Shown: piece after piece, positions 14,722-23,414 of the stretch
Numbering within the stretch: the first letter of the stretch is position 1
Layout: the number at the start of each line of letters is the position of its first letter
Assembly (NCBI GenBank): GCA_942491665.1
Contig: CALOBR010000012.1
Coordinates: 106,396-170,395 of the forward strand
Origin: CAVQGZ01 sp942491665
Lineage (GTDB): Bacteria; Actinomycetota; Actinomycetes; Jiangellales; Jiangellaceae
DNA length: 64,000 nt
Direction of reading: 5' to 3'
The notes under the pieces: model-generated
Database searches by the model: none
The model's input: only the letters and a program-made list of their open reading frames with translations
What the model was told of the DNA's origin: nothing
Made by a program: the position numbers and the translations under genes

Positions 14722-16917
14722 GTGAGCGACATGCCCGACCCTTCTGTCGACAACCGCGTGGACGACCTGCTGGCTCAGCTCACGTTGGCGGAGAAGCTGT
14801 CGATGCTCGACGGCGACACCCCGTTCTGGTCCGGCGTGATCGACACGGTCCGCCACGACGCCTCTCACCGGCACCCGTGGCCGGCCGGCGTGGTGGAACG
14901 CCTCGGCATCGGCGGGCTGCACTTCGTCGACGGCCCACGCGGGGTGGTTCTCGACAGAGGGGCCACCACCTTTCCAGCGGCGATCGCTCGAGGCGCGACG
15001 TTCGACACCGACCTCGAGACCCGCATCGGCGACGCCCTCGGACGCGAGGTGCGCGCGGTCGACGCGAACGTCTTGCTTGGGGTGTGCGTCAACCTGCTCC
15101 GCCACCCCGGGTGGGGCCGGGCGCAGGAGACCTACGGCGAAGACCCGGTGCACCTGGCTGCCTTCGGCTCGGCAGTCGTGCGCGGGGTCGCCCCGCACGC
15201 GATCGCTTGCGTCAAGCACTTCGCGCTCAACTCGATCGACTCCGCCCGGTTCCGGGTCGACGTGCAGGCCAGCGCCCGGGTGCTGCACGAGGTGTACCTG
15301 CCGCACTTCCGCGCCTGCGTGGACGCCGGCGCCATGTCGGTCATGAGCGCCTACAACAAGGTGAACGGCGAGTGGTGCGGCCAGAACCGGACGCTGCTGA
15401 CCGACATCCTCAAGCGCCGCTGGGGCTTCGGCGGGTTCGTCCTCACCGACTTCATCTTCGGCGTGCACGACGCGGCCGCCGGCGTCAACGCCGGGCTGGA
15501 CCTCGAGATGCCCATGCACCTCGTGCTCGACGCCGAGCTGCCCGACGCCGTGGCGCGGGGGGAAGTGCCGGTCGAGCGCATCGACGACGCCGTCGCCCGC
15601 ATGCTGCGGGCCCAGCTCGTCCTGCCCGACGGCGACGCGCCGCAGTACGCGCCGGACGTGCTCGGGTGCCCCGAGCATCGCGCCCTCGCTCGCGAGGCTG
15701 CGCAGAAGTCGATCGTGGCCCTGAAGAACGACGACGCCCTGCTGCCCCTGCCCGACACCGGCACGATCGCCGTGATCGGCGCACTGGCCGACCAGGCGAA
15801 CCTCGGCGACCACGGCTCGTCCGACACCCGCCCGGCCTCGGTTGTCACGCCCCTGGCCGGGCTGAAGCAGGCTGCCCCCCACGCGAGCATCACCTACAGC
15901 ACGGGCGCCGACCAGCAGCGGGCTGCAGCGCTCGCAGCCGAGGCCGACACGGCCGTCGTCGTCGTGGGGCTGAGCTGGCGCAACGAGGGTGAGCACATCG
16001 AGATCTCCGACGTCCAGGCCACGCTGCGTCGCGTGCCCCCGCCGGACCCGCTGCGCCGGCTCGTGCCGGTAGACCTTCTGAGCACGGTGTGGTCACCGTT
16101 GGCGCGCGCCCTGGCGGCCGTGGCGAAGCGCGCCCCGTCCAGCGCCGCCGGCACCACCGAGGGGTTCACCGCCGGCGACCGGACGAACCTGCGCCTCGAC
16201 CCTCGCGACGAGGCGCTCGTGCGGGCCGTCGCTGCCGCCAACCCCCGCACCGTCGTGGTGCTCACCGGCGGTGGCGCGATCGTGACCGAGGCGTGGCGCC
16301 ACGACGTACCGGCGATCCTGCTGCTCTGGTACCCCGGAATGGAGGGCGGGCACGCCCTGGCCGACGTCGTCTTCGGCCGGGTCTCCCCGTCCGGGCGCAT
16401 GCCGTTCACCGTGCCCACCGACCATGCGCACCTGCCGAGGTTCGACCCGCGGGCGACATCGATCACCTACGACCTCTGGCACGGGTACCGGCTGGCGAAC
16501 CGCGACGGACACGAGGCCGCCTTTCCCTTCGGGCACGGGCTCTCCTACAGCTCCTTCGCCTACGCCGACCTCGACGTGGGCGAGACCGACGAGGGCGTCG
16601 ATGTCACCGTGACCGTCACCAACACCGGTGCCGTGCGGGCCGGCGACGTCGTGCAGGTCTACGTGGAGCCGCCCGGCGAGGCGGTCGAGCGACCCGCACG
16701 CCAGCTGGCCGGCTTCACCCGCGTGGAGCTCGAGCCGGGTGAGCGCGTCCGCGCGACTGTTGCGCTGCCGTGGCGCACCCTGGCCCACTTCGACGAGGAC
16801 GCCGATGCGTTCGTGCTGGAGAGCGGACCACACACCCTCGCGGTCTGCCGCAACGCCCAAGCCGCACCTGAGCAGCAGGTAGTGGTCGAGGTGACCGGGC
16901 GGGTCGTCGGCTCGTGA
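14722..16917 (+). CDS. Glycoside hydrolase family 3 beta-glycosidase
   Basis: A 731-residue GH3 enzyme, predicted to hydrolyse beta-glycosidic bonds. Domain order: GH3 N-terminal barrel (about 15-280) with WGRAQETYGEDP, KHFALN and the nucleophile Asp243 in GFVLTDF; GH3 C-terminal domain (about 315-590); and a fibronectin-III-like domain (about 620-725, VTVTVTNTGAVRAGDVVQVY). The C-terminal domain carries an insertion of roughly 60 residues around VPPPDPLRRLVPVDLL that ordinary family members lack. No signal peptide, so it is cytosolic. The start may be GTG 14722 or ATG 14731. It is followed at 21 bp by a tocopherol-cyclase-like gene on the same strand. Confidence 0.9.
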   Translation: MSDMPDPSVDNRVDDLLAQLTLAEKLSMLDGDTPFWSGVIDTVRHDASHRHPWPAGVVERLGIGGLHFVDGPRGVVLDRGATTFPAAIARGATFDTDLETRIGDALGREVRAVDANVLLGVCVNLLRHPGWGRAQETYGEDPVHLAAFGSAVVRGVAPHAIACVKHFALNSIDSARFRVDVQASARVLHEVYLPHFRACVDAGAMSVMSAYNKVNGEWCGQNRTLLTDILKRRWGFGGFVLTDFIFGVHDAAAGVNAGLDLEMPMHLVLDAELPDAVARGEVPVERIDDAVARMLRAQLVLPDGDAPQYAPDVLGCPEHRALAREAAQKSIVALKNDDALLPLPDTGTIAVIGALADQANLGDHGSSDTRPASVVTPLAGLKQAAPHASITYSTGADQQRAAALAAEADTAVVVVGLSWRNEGEHIEISDVQATLRRVPPPDPLRRLVPVDLLSTVWSPLARALAAVAKRAPSSAAGTTEGFTAGDRTNLRLDPRDEALVRAVAAANPRTVVVLTGGGAIVTEAWRHDVPAILLLWYPGMEGGHALADVVFGRVSPSGRMPFTVPTDHAHLPRFDPRATSITYDLWHGYRLANRDGHEAAFPFGHGLSYSSFAYADLDVGETDEGVDVTVTVTNTGAVRAGDVVQVYVEPPGEAVERPARQLAGFTRVELEPGERVRATVALPWRTLAHFDEDADAFVLESGPHTLAVCRNAQAAPEQQVVVEVTGRVVGS

Positions 16918-16938
16918 GCCCGGCGTAGCGTCGCACCC

Positions 16939-17991
16939 GTGCAGACGTCGACGCCGAGCACCTCCCGATCCCTGAACCCCCAGGCGCTGCTCGACCTGCC
17001 CGGGCGCGTCGCCGACCGGGTGCGCACCACCATGCATCCCGAGGCGTTCCACGGCCAGCACGAGCGGGCCGGGTTCTTCGAGGGCTGGTACGTCAAGCTC
17101 GTCAGCGCCGACCGGTCGCAGCGCTGGGCCGTCATCCCTGGGGTCTTTCTGGGGCTCGAAGGCGGCGACGAGGCGTTCGTGCAGGTGCTCAACGGCGCAA
17201 CGGGCGCGTCGACGTACGTGCCGTTCAGCCGTGACGAGTTCACCGCGGCCAGCGACCGGTTCGACGTGCAGGTCGGGCCGAACCGCTTCACCTCGACAGG
17301 CGTCGACCTCGATCTACCCCAGGCAGGTCTTCGGGGCAGCGTGCGTTTCGCCCAGCCCCTGAACCCCTGGCCGGTCACCCTCGCCTCGCCCGGGATCATG
17401 GGCTGGTACGGGTGGGTGCCATTCATGGAGTGCTACCACGGGGTTGTCTCGTTCGACCACACGCTCACCGGCGTCCTGGAGCACGACGGGCAGCGCCTCG
17501 ACTTCTCCGGCGGGCGCGGCTACCTGGAGAAGGACTGGGGACGAGCGTTCCCGGCCGGCTACGTGTGGATGCAGACCAACCACTTCAGCCAGCCTCGGGT
17601 GAGCCTGTCGGCGTCCGTCGCGCTCATCCCCTGGCTGCGCGGGGAGTTCCGCGGCTTCATCATCGGGCTGTGGGTGGACGGCACGCTGCACCGCTTCGCC
17701 ACGCACACCGGCGCGCGCACCACCTCGCTGGCCATCGACGACGAGCACGTGCGCTGGACGGTGCGCTCACGCCAGGGTGTGCTGCTGCACGTCACGGCCG
17801 AGCGCCGCCGCGGTGGCCTGCTGCACGCACCCATCCGTACGCAGATGCACCGTCGGGTCGAGGAGACCCTCGATGCGCGCGTGCACGTGCAGCTCGTCAG
17901 CCGCGAGGGTGACCTGCTGCTGGACGACACCGGCGAGTGCGCCGGGCTCGAGGTGCACGGCGACCTCGACCGCCTTCTCGCGACGACCTGA
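16939..17991 (+). CDS. Tocopherol cyclase-like family protein
   Basis: A 350-residue protein of the tocopherol cyclase (PF14249-type) beta-barrel family. Landmarks are HGQHERAGFFEGWYVKLVS near the N-terminus, MECYHGVVSFDHTLTG in the middle, and GGRGYLEKDWGRAFPAGYVW. The last is the strongest family signature, with conserved K-D-W-G. Plant and cyanobacterial members close the chromanol ring of vitamin E, but actinobacteria do not make tocopherol and members there have no known reaction. Expression with the upstream GH3 glycosidase (21-bp gap) is likely. Starts at GTG 16939. Confidence 0.83.
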   Translation: MQTSTPSTSRSLNPQALLDLPGRVADRVRTTMHPEAFHGQHERAGFFEGWYVKLVSADRSQRWAVIPGVFLGLEGGDEAFVQVLNGATGASTYVPFSRDEFTAASDRFDVQVGPNRFTSTGVDLDLPQAGLRGSVRFAQPLNPWPVTLASPGIMGWYGWVPFMECYHGVVSFDHTLTGVLEHDGQRLDFSGGRGYLEKDWGRAFPAGYVWMQTNHFSQPRVSLSASVALIPWLRGEFRGFIIGLWVDGTLHRFATHTGARTTSLAIDDEHVRWTVRSRQGVLLHVTAERRRGGLLHAPIRTQMHRRVEETLDARVHVQLVSREGDLLLDDTGECAGLEVHGDLDRLLATT

Positions 17992-18014
17992 GCCGAGCGG
18001 CGACTGTCGCGGTG

Positions 18015-18488
18015 CTACTCCTGGGCGGCCGACTCAGCCTCATCGGCCCGCAAAGCGGCGCGCAGTCCCGCCGCGGCGCCAGAGCTGAGCACCCGGAACG
18101 GCACGCCGAGCACGACACCCGACGCCGGGCCGGGAACGTTCAGGCTGAACGTCGCGTCGTACGTCACCCGCGACCCGGTCGGGATGGGGTCGACCTTGAC
18201 GACGTCGTAGGAGCGGACGAAGCGGTTGCGCGCCTCGATCACCATCTCGCGCGGGGTGACGTATGCCGTCACCCGGTAGCGCAGGGTGGCGAGGCCCGCG
18301 AAGGTCAGGTCGACCTGCGCCTGCGGACCAGGCCCGGTGCCGACCACCTGAACGGCACGCACGATGCTCGGGTCCCACGACGGGTACAGGCGCATGTCGG
18401 ACATGAAGGCGAACGCATCGGAGACCGACATCGGGGTCTCGACGACGGCGACATAGCGAGGCACGCCCCCACGGTACGTAGCCGTCAT
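18015..18488 (-). CDS. SRPBCC family protein
   Basis: A protein of about 157 residues with a START/Bet v1-like helix-grip fold: VAVVETPMSVSDAFAFMSDM followed by YPSWDPSIVRAVQV and the C-terminal amphipathic helix. Such proteins bind hydrophobic ligands or act as cyclases or coenzyme Q-binding factors; here the ligand is unknown. A better start may be the GTG at 18464 (VPRYVAVVETP), which begins right at the domain. It shares strand and a 34-bp gap with the MarR gene upstream, so MarR may co-regulate it. Confidence 0.8.
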   Translation of the reverse strand: MTATYRGGVPRYVAVVETPMSVSDAFAFMSDMRLYPSWDPSIVRAVQVVGTGPGPQAQVDLTFAGLATLRYRVTAYVTPREMVIEARNRFVRSYDVVKVDPIPTGSRVTYDATFSLNVPGPASGVVLGVPFRVLSSGAAAGLRAALRADEAESAAQE

Positions 18489-18522
18489 CCCCGGTGCGCG
18501 GCCAGGGTGGACTCGACGAGGC

Positions 18523-18933
18523 TCAGACGTGCAGAGCCTCGGCCAGGTCAGTGGCCACCGGGCGGATGTCTGGCAGCGCGCCGGCCATCGAGTCGGCCAT
18601 CGAGCGCACCGTGTTGCGCCCGCGGCGGGTCAGCTCGACGAGCACGCCGCGACGGTCGTCGGAGACCGCGCCTGTCTTGCGGGCGACCAGACCCTTCTCC
18701 TCCAGCCGCTCCACCAGCTTCGTGACACCACCGCTGGACAGGCCGGTCAGCTCCTGGATGCCGGTCGGGCGCATCGGCCCGTCCATGTCCAGGGCGAAGA
18801 GGACAAGGACGGGTTGGCTGCCCGCCACGTCAGGGTCTTTCGCCGCTCGAACCGCGGCGGTCGACAACGCCAGGTTGAGGCGTGCCAAGGCCAGAACGGC
18901 TCGCTGGGCGTCTGTGCGCTCTCTCTCCCCCAC
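18523..18933 (-). CDS. MarR family transcriptional regulator
   Basis: A 136-residue winged-helix regulator. The HTH is LTGLSSGGVTKLVERLEEKG, followed by the wing LVARKTGAVSDDRRGVLVELT with the family-typical DxR motif. The N-terminal helices (ALARLNLALSTAAVRAA) form the dimer interface. Ligand unknown. A perfect 6-bp palindrome sits 6 bp upstream of its GTG start, indicating autorepression. It is followed by the SRPBCC gene and may control it. Confidence 0.9.
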   Translation of the reverse strand: MGERERTDAQRAVLALARLNLALSTAAVRAAKDPDVAGSQPVLVLFALDMDGPMRPTGIQELTGLSSGGVTKLVERLEEKGLVARKTGAVSDDRRGVLVELTRRGRNTVRSMADSMAGALPDIRPVATDLAEALHV

Positions 18934-18938
18934 GAGGA

Positions 18939-18957
18939 GACTGTATCGCTCACAGTC
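18939..18957. promoter_or_regulatory. Palindromic operator upstream of marR
   Basis: GACTGT and ACAGTC are perfect inverted arms separated by 7 bp. They lie 6-24 bp upstream of the marR GTG start. Size and spacing suit a MarR dimer, and the position suits autorepression. Confidence 0.6.
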
Positions 18958-19020
18958 ACGCCAGACCGGGTCCTTCGTCCCGTGTGCAACGGTGTCGCGG
19001 CTCGCCGGCCGGGGCGTCGG

Positions 19021-19590
19021 TCAGACGACGAGGGGCCGAGCGAACTCCTCGACCTCGTAGCGCTGCACGTGCGTCCCGCCCGGCCATGACCCCGGCTTCA
19101 GCCCCGCCTTGCGCCAGAGGGCAGCGACGAAGTCGGCCGGGTCTGCTAGCTGCTCCCAGACCGACGGCAGGAACGTCCCACGATGCGTCGGTGTCTCGAC
19201 GAGCACACCGTCCACCCCGGGGCGCAGCGAGCGCACGAGCTCGCCCGGTCCGGTGACGCCCAGCGGCTCCAGCGGGCCCAGCACCGACACGTGGACGTCG
19301 GCCACTGGCACGTCGCCGGGGCTCAGCGGGGGAAGCCGCGGGTCGTCGAAGGCCGCGGCCGCAGCGTTGTGGGCGATGTCGACTCCCAGCGGACCGCGCG
19401 CCACAAGCGAGCCGATGCACCCGAGCAGGTCGCCGTGGGCGCGCAGCGTGACGAAGCTCGCCCCCGGCCGAGCCAAGGCCGCAGGCAGCGTGGCCACCTC
19501 GGGCAGCCACCGGCGCCCGTCGCCCAGGGGTGCGGTGGCTGCGCGCGACGCGATGTCGAGGGCGGCGTCGCGATCGGCGGGGCTCAGCAC
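19021..19590 (-). CDS. amrA: AmmeMemoRadiSam system protein A (AMMECR1 domain)
   Basis: A 189-residue protein of the AMMECR1 family. Landmarks are ASFVTLRAHGDLLGCIGSLVARGPLGVDIAHNAAAAAF, which holds the near-invariant LRGCIGS-type motif in the form LLGCIGS; the VSVLGPLEPL strand; and GTFLPSVWEQL. This is the A component of a three-gene set found across bacteria and archaea whose biochemical role is not established. It is last in the operon, and its GTG start overlaps the stop of amrB by 7 bp. The position after a MEMO-type and a radical-SAM protein makes the assignment firm. Confidence 0.92.
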   Translation of the reverse strand: MLSPADRDAALDIASRAATAPLGDGRRWLPEVATLPAALARPGASFVTLRAHGDLLGCIGSLVARGPLGVDIAHNAAAAAFDDPRLPPLSPGDVPVADVHVSVLGPLEPLGVTGPGELVRSLRPGVDGVLVETPTHRGTFLPSVWEQLADPADFVAALWRKAGLKPGSWPGGTHVQRYEVEEFARPLVV

Positions 19591-20414
19591 GGTGCCTGCA
19601 CAGCGAAGGCCCCGTAACCCACCACGCGGTCAGGGGTGCCGGCGGTGTCGGCGGAGGTGCGGCGGTCGAGCTCGCGCACACCGGCCCCGCGTCGCGCCGC
19701 CATCGTCAGCAGCACCCGAAGGGCGCGGGCCCCGCACGCGTCGCGGTCGTCGATCGCGTCCGCATCGGTTGCGATGATCGCCGCGGCGGTGTGCGCGTCG
19801 TGGCGCTGTGCCGAGCGCTGCGGCTCGTAGTGCGACAGGTCGGTGCTCACCACGATCAGGGCGTCGTCGCACCACCACTCGTCCAGCAGCCCGGCGACAG
19901 CGTCGGCGGGGCCGTCGCCCACCAGCACCGGCAGCACGGTCGCCCCCGGCAGCGTCTCCTGGATGAACGGCAGCTGTACCTCAAGGCTGTGCTCGCGCAC
20001 GTGCGGGTCGTCGTCGACGACCACCAGCCACGGGACCCCCTCGTCGTGGCTGGCCTTGAGCAGCGCCGTCCGTCCCACCTCGTCGATCTCGACGTCTCCG
20101 AGCGGGGTGCGCCACCGATGCGCGCCGGAGGCCGCCACGCCCAGCACCGGGACGAAGTGTGGGGGGCCCAGCAGCAGCAGGCGCCGTACCCGTCCGGCGA
20201 GTGGAGCCAGGTGCCGGTACGCGACGCCGGCTGTCGCGCCGGAGTAGACGTACCCGGCGTGCGGGACCACCAGCGCGCGCAGGTCGGGGAGGAGCGCCTC
20301 GCGCGGCGCGGCCTGTGACGCCGCGGCGAGGTGGTCCTGCACCTGCGCGCGCAGCTCGTCGGCCTCGCCCGGGTAGAACAGCCCGGCGACCGCCGGGGGG
20401 CGAGTGGCGGTCAT
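19584..20414 (-). CDS. amrB: AmmeMemoRadiSam system protein B (MEMO1 family)
   Basis: A 276-residue MEMO-family protein, structurally related to class III extradiol dioxygenases. The motifs are AVAGLFYPGEADEL, VVPHAGYVYSGATAG with the first conserved His, LLLLGPPHFVP, EHSLEVQLPF with the second, and STDLSHYEP with the third. In eukaryotic MEMO1 this site binds a metal. It starts at ATG 20414, inside an ATGA overlap with the radical SAM gene; upstream in-frame sequence belongs to that gene. Translational coupling on both sides implies a fixed stoichiometric module. Confidence 0.93.
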   Translation of the reverse strand: MTATRPPAVAGLFYPGEADELRAQVQDHLAAASQAAPREALLPDLRALVVPHAGYVYSGATAGVAYRHLAPLAGRVRRLLLLGPPHFVPVLGVAASGAHRWRTPLGDVEIDEVGRTALLKASHDEGVPWLVVVDDDPHVREHSLEVQLPFIQETLPGATVLPVLVGDGPADAVAGLLDEWWCDDALIVVSTDLSHYEPQRSAQRHDAHTAAAIIATDADAIDDRDACGARALRVLLTMAARRGAGVRELDRRTSADTAGTPDRVVGYGAFAVQAPC

Positions 20415-21520
20415 ACCGGTGCCTGCCTGCTCGCATCCGCCTGGGCGATCTGGACGGGCATCCGGCGGGCACCCCAGCTCTGCGCCGGCCCGTCGAACAC
20501 CCCGGCGATCCGGGTACCGCACGACGTGCAGCGGCCGTCATCGGTGAGCCGGTAGCTCCCGAGGGTGTACCAGTCCCGCTCGACGACGGTGACGGCGCAG
20601 CCCGGGCATGTGGTCGACCCACCGCCACGGTCGTGGACGTTGCCCGTGTAGGCGTAGCGCACGCCGTTGCGCAGGGCGATGCCCCGGGCTCGGGTCAACG
20701 TCTGCGGCGGGGTCGGGGGCCGGTCGCGCATCTTGTAGTCGGGGTGGAAGGCGCTGAAGTGCATCGGCACGTCGGGCCCGAGGTGCTGCACCACCCAGCC
20801 GGTCATGGCGTCGAGCTCGGCGTCGGAGTCGTTGAGCCCGGGGATGACGAGGGTGGTCAGCTCGACCCAGACCGGCGTCTGGGTCACGAGGTACTCGATG
20901 GTCTCCAGCACGGGCGCCAGGCGTGCCGAGCACACCTGCCGGTAGAAGTCGTCGGAGAAGGCCTTGAGGTCGACGTTCGCCGCGTCCACGTGGGCGTAGA
21001 GGTCGGCCCGTGGCTCAGCCAGCATGTATCCCGCGGTGACCGCTACCGAGCGCAGCCCAGCGGCTCGGCAGGCGATGGCGGTGTCGCGGGCGTACTCGTA
21101 GAAGATCGTCGGGTCGTTGTAGGTGAAGGCGACTGAGCGGCACCCGAGGTCGGCCGCGGTCGCGGCGATGCGCTCCGGGGAGGCGGCATCGGCCAAGGTG
21201 TCGATCTCGCGGCTCTTGGAGATGTCCCAGTTCTGGCAGAACCGACAGGTCAGGTTGCAGCCGGCGGTGCCGAACGAGAGGACGGCCGAGCCGGGCAAGA
21301 AGTGGTGCAGCGGCTTCTTCTCGATGGGGTCGACGCAGAACCCGCTGCTGCGACCGTACGTGGTCAACACGATCTGCTCGCCCTGGCGTCGGCGCACGAA
21401 GCACAGGCCCCGCTGCTCGTCGTTCAGCGCACAGGCTCGCGGGCACACATCGCACTGGATGCGTCCGTCGTCGCGCACGTGCCACGCCGTCGTCGGGTGG
21501 GCCGACTCGCCGACCTGCAT
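20411..21520 (-). CDS. amrS: AmmeMemoRadiSam system radical SAM enzyme
   Basis: A 369-residue radical S-adenosylmethionine enzyme related to pyruvate-formate-lyase activases. The [4Fe-4S] motif is Cys88-x3-Cys92-x2-Cys95 in GCNLTCRFCQNW. An N-terminal cluster-like CDVCPRAC (Cys23, 26, 30) with Cys40 and a C-terminal zinc-ribbon pair (TTCPGC, RCTSCG) are present as in the family. FTYNDPTIFYEYARD and VDLKAFSDDFYR are core signatures. ATG 21520 was chosen because GGAGGTGG lies 6-8 bp upstream. First gene of the operon with the MEMO and AMMECR1 genes; the substrate modified is unknown. Confidence 0.94.
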   Translation of the reverse strand: MQVGESAHPTTAWHVRDDGRIQCDVCPRACALNDEQRGLCFVRRRQGEQIVLTTYGRSSGFCVDPIEKKPLHHFLPGSAVLSFGTAGCNLTCRFCQNWDISKSREIDTLADAASPERIAATAADLGCRSVAFTYNDPTIFYEYARDTAIACRAAGLRSVAVTAGYMLAEPRADLYAHVDAANVDLKAFSDDFYRQVCSARLAPVLETIEYLVTQTPVWVELTTLVIPGLNDSDAELDAMTGWVVQHLGPDVPMHFSAFHPDYKMRDRPPTPPQTLTRARGIALRNGVRYAYTGNVHDRGGGSTTCPGCAVTVVERDWYTLGSYRLTDDGRCTSCGTRIAGVFDGPAQSWGARRMPVQIAQADASRQAPV

Positions 21521-21678
21521 CGCGACCACCTCCACCTCGTAGTGAACGCCGACGACCGGCGCGCACCAGGGGCGGAAGGTCACATCTGGTCAGGCGCGGG
21601 CGTGACGCGTGCCCTCACCAGCTCGGCCCTTCGCGCAGAACAGCCTCGGCCACGACGGCAGAGTCGGGCGAGGCGCCG

Positions 21679-21936
21679 CCACCGTCGGGTGGGACGACAT
21701 GCAGACAGCCTGGCTCGGCCAGCTCGCGTCCGCCCGCGAACGCGTGACGCTTCAAACCGCGTACTTCGCACCCGGCGTCACTTCTTGCCGCTGCTCACCG
21801 GCAACGCCTCGCGGGGTGTGCAGGTCGACCTGCCGCTGCCCGGCCCGCACTACGACAAGACCCTGTCGCGGCTCGGCAGCGAGCGGCACTACGACACACT
21901 CCTCGACGCCGGCCCGCAGCGGGCCGGTGAGACGGC
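21679..21936 (+). pseudogene. Remnant of a phospholipase D/cardiolipin synthase-like gene
   Basis: Two adjoining frames together read like an internal piece of an actinobacterial PLD-family protein: WDDMQTAWLGQLASARERV and LQTAYFAPG in one frame, then FLPLLTGNASRGVQVDLPLP and SERHYDTLLDAG in the next. The shift is near 21778. Neither HxKx4D catalytic motif is present, and there is no plausible start or end. A decayed fragment between amrS and the antiporter. Confidence 0.6.
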
Positions 21937-21947
21937 AGCAGGTGCGC

Positions 21948-23243
21948 TCAGCCGGTGCCTCGAGCCCGCCCGGCCCGACCTCCGGGCGGCTCAGCCGCGG
22001 TTCGGCGGTCGACCCAGTCCATGACCGGTCCGGCGGCGACCCCGTGCACGACGACCGACAGCACCACGGTGAAGCCGACGGTCGCCCAGAGGACGTCGAG
22101 GCCCTCGAACGTCGCCTGACCCGCGGCGTAGGCGAGGTAGTAGAACGACCCGATGCCGCGGACGCCGAAGAACGCTACGGCCAGGCGCTGCGACCCCGAC
22201 ATGCTCGACCCCGCCAGGCTGAGCAAGCCGGAGAGGGGCCGGATCACTGCGATGAGCAGAACCCCCACTGCCGCCGACTGCCACGTCAGGGCGTCGAATA
22301 GCCCGTGAACGCTGGCGTACCCCAGTGCCAGCAGAACCCCCAGTGTCAGTAGGCGCTCGATCTGCTCGATGAAGCGGTGCATCACCGAATGGAACTCATG
22401 GGTGCGCTCGTACCCCCGCAGCACCAGGGCGGCCACGAAGACAGCCACGAAGCCGTACCCCTCCAGGCTTTCCGCTGCCCCGTAGGCCAGAGCCACAGCA
22501 GCCAGCGCCACGAGCGCCTCGGCGGTCTCGGCGAACCGGAGCACCGTGGCGGCTCGTGCGAAGGCCAGACGTGCGATGGCGAACCCTACGGCCGCGCCGA
22601 CCGCGGCCCCGACAACCGCCTTGCCGACCAGCTCCCAGGCGACCCACTGCAGTCCCCACTCCGCGACGCCGGCCGTGACCAAGAAGATCGCCGCGTACAC
22701 GAACGGAAAGGCAAGCCCGTCGTTGAGCCCGGCCTCCGACGTCAGGGCGAATCGCACCTCGTCCTCGTCCTCGTCGTGCCCGTCGGACGGCTCGCCCACC
22801 TGCACCTCAGAGGCGAGCACAGGGTCGGTGGGGGCCAGCACCGCGCCGAGCAGCAACGCTGCGGCCGGGACGAGGCCGGCGAGCCACCACCCGGTGAGGG
22901 CCACACCCGCGATCGACAGCGGCATCGTGACCAGCAGCATGCGCCATGTTGATGACCAGCCACGCAGGGAGAAGGGACGGTCGATCGCCAGACCGACGCC
23001 GAAGAGGGCGATGATCACCACGAGCTCGGTGATGTGCTCGGTCCACGCACGGGCCTGCTCGGTGGCTTCGGCGCCGACGATCAGCGGTGGGACGTCGACA
23101 GGAAGCAAGCCGAAGACGACTCCCAAGAGCAGGAACAGCATGGGCGCCGAGAACGCCCGGCCCCGGGCCAGGCCCGGCAACGCCGCCGCAAGCAGCAACC
23201 CGATCCCAGCGACCAGGTAGAGCGCCTCCCCCGTGTCGATCAC
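21948..23243 (-). CDS. Cation:proton antiporter (CPA1/NhaP type)
   Basis: A 431-residue polytopic membrane protein, predicted Na+ or K+/H+ antiporter, with about 12 hydrophobic segments. The core motifs are visible: LGAVLAPTDPVLASEVQVG (helix TM4-5 unwound region with TDP) and EAGLNDGLAFPFV (the ND of the ion site). FGVRGIGSFYYL is the later conserved segment. An acidic loop GHDEDEDEVRF sits between TM4 and TM5. GTG 23243 is preceded by GAGAGGTGAGG. A short in-frame extension of the DUF2254 gene lies in the gap upstream. Confidence 0.9.
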   Translation of the reverse strand: MIDTGEALYLVAGIGLLLAAALPGLARGRAFSAPMLFLLLGVVFGLLPVDVPPLIVGAEATEQARAWTEHITELVVIIALFGVGLAIDRPFSLRGWSSTWRMLLVTMPLSIAGVALTGWWLAGLVPAAALLLGAVLAPTDPVLASEVQVGEPSDGHDEDEDEVRFALTSEAGLNDGLAFPFVYAAIFLVTAGVAEWGLQWVAWELVGKAVVGAAVGAAVGFAIARLAFARAATVLRFAETAEALVALAAVALAYGAAESLEGYGFVAVFVAALVLRGYERTHEFHSVMHRFIEQIERLLTLGVLLALGYASVHGLFDALTWQSAAVGVLLIAVIRPLSGLLSLAGSSMSGSQRLAVAFFGVRGIGSFYYLAYAAGQATFEGLDVLWATVGFTVVLSVVVHGVAAGPVMDWVDRRTAAEPPGGRAGRARGTG

Positions 23244-23312
23244 GCCTCACCTCTCGCCTCGACGGGGGAGGCAGGAGCGTGCGTCAGGACGACGAACGTC
23301 CACCAGGCCCGG

Positions 23313-23414
23313 TCAGAAGATCAGGTTGACGCCTCCCACACCGACAAGCAAGCCCACAACGACGAGTACGGCGTCCCACAGCCACTGTGGCTGGCTGCCC
23401 TCGCCAGCGTGCTC
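23313..23414 (-). other. In-frame 33-codon open extension after the DUF2254 stop
   Basis: Directly after the TGA at 23415-23417, the same frame stays open for 33 codons before the next TGA (23313-23315). It would encode a soluble start, EHAGEGSQPQWLW, and one transmembrane segment, AVLVVVGLLVGVGGVNLIF. It has no ATG or GTG start of its own upstream of the hydrophobic part. It could be a readthrough tail, the remnant of a longer gene, or a small peptide with a non-standard start. Confidence 0.35.

Noticed and set aside
20415..20522. Upstream extension of amrB
   Set aside because: The extra residues come from the overlapping end of amrS; MTATRPPAVAGLFYP is the usual family start.
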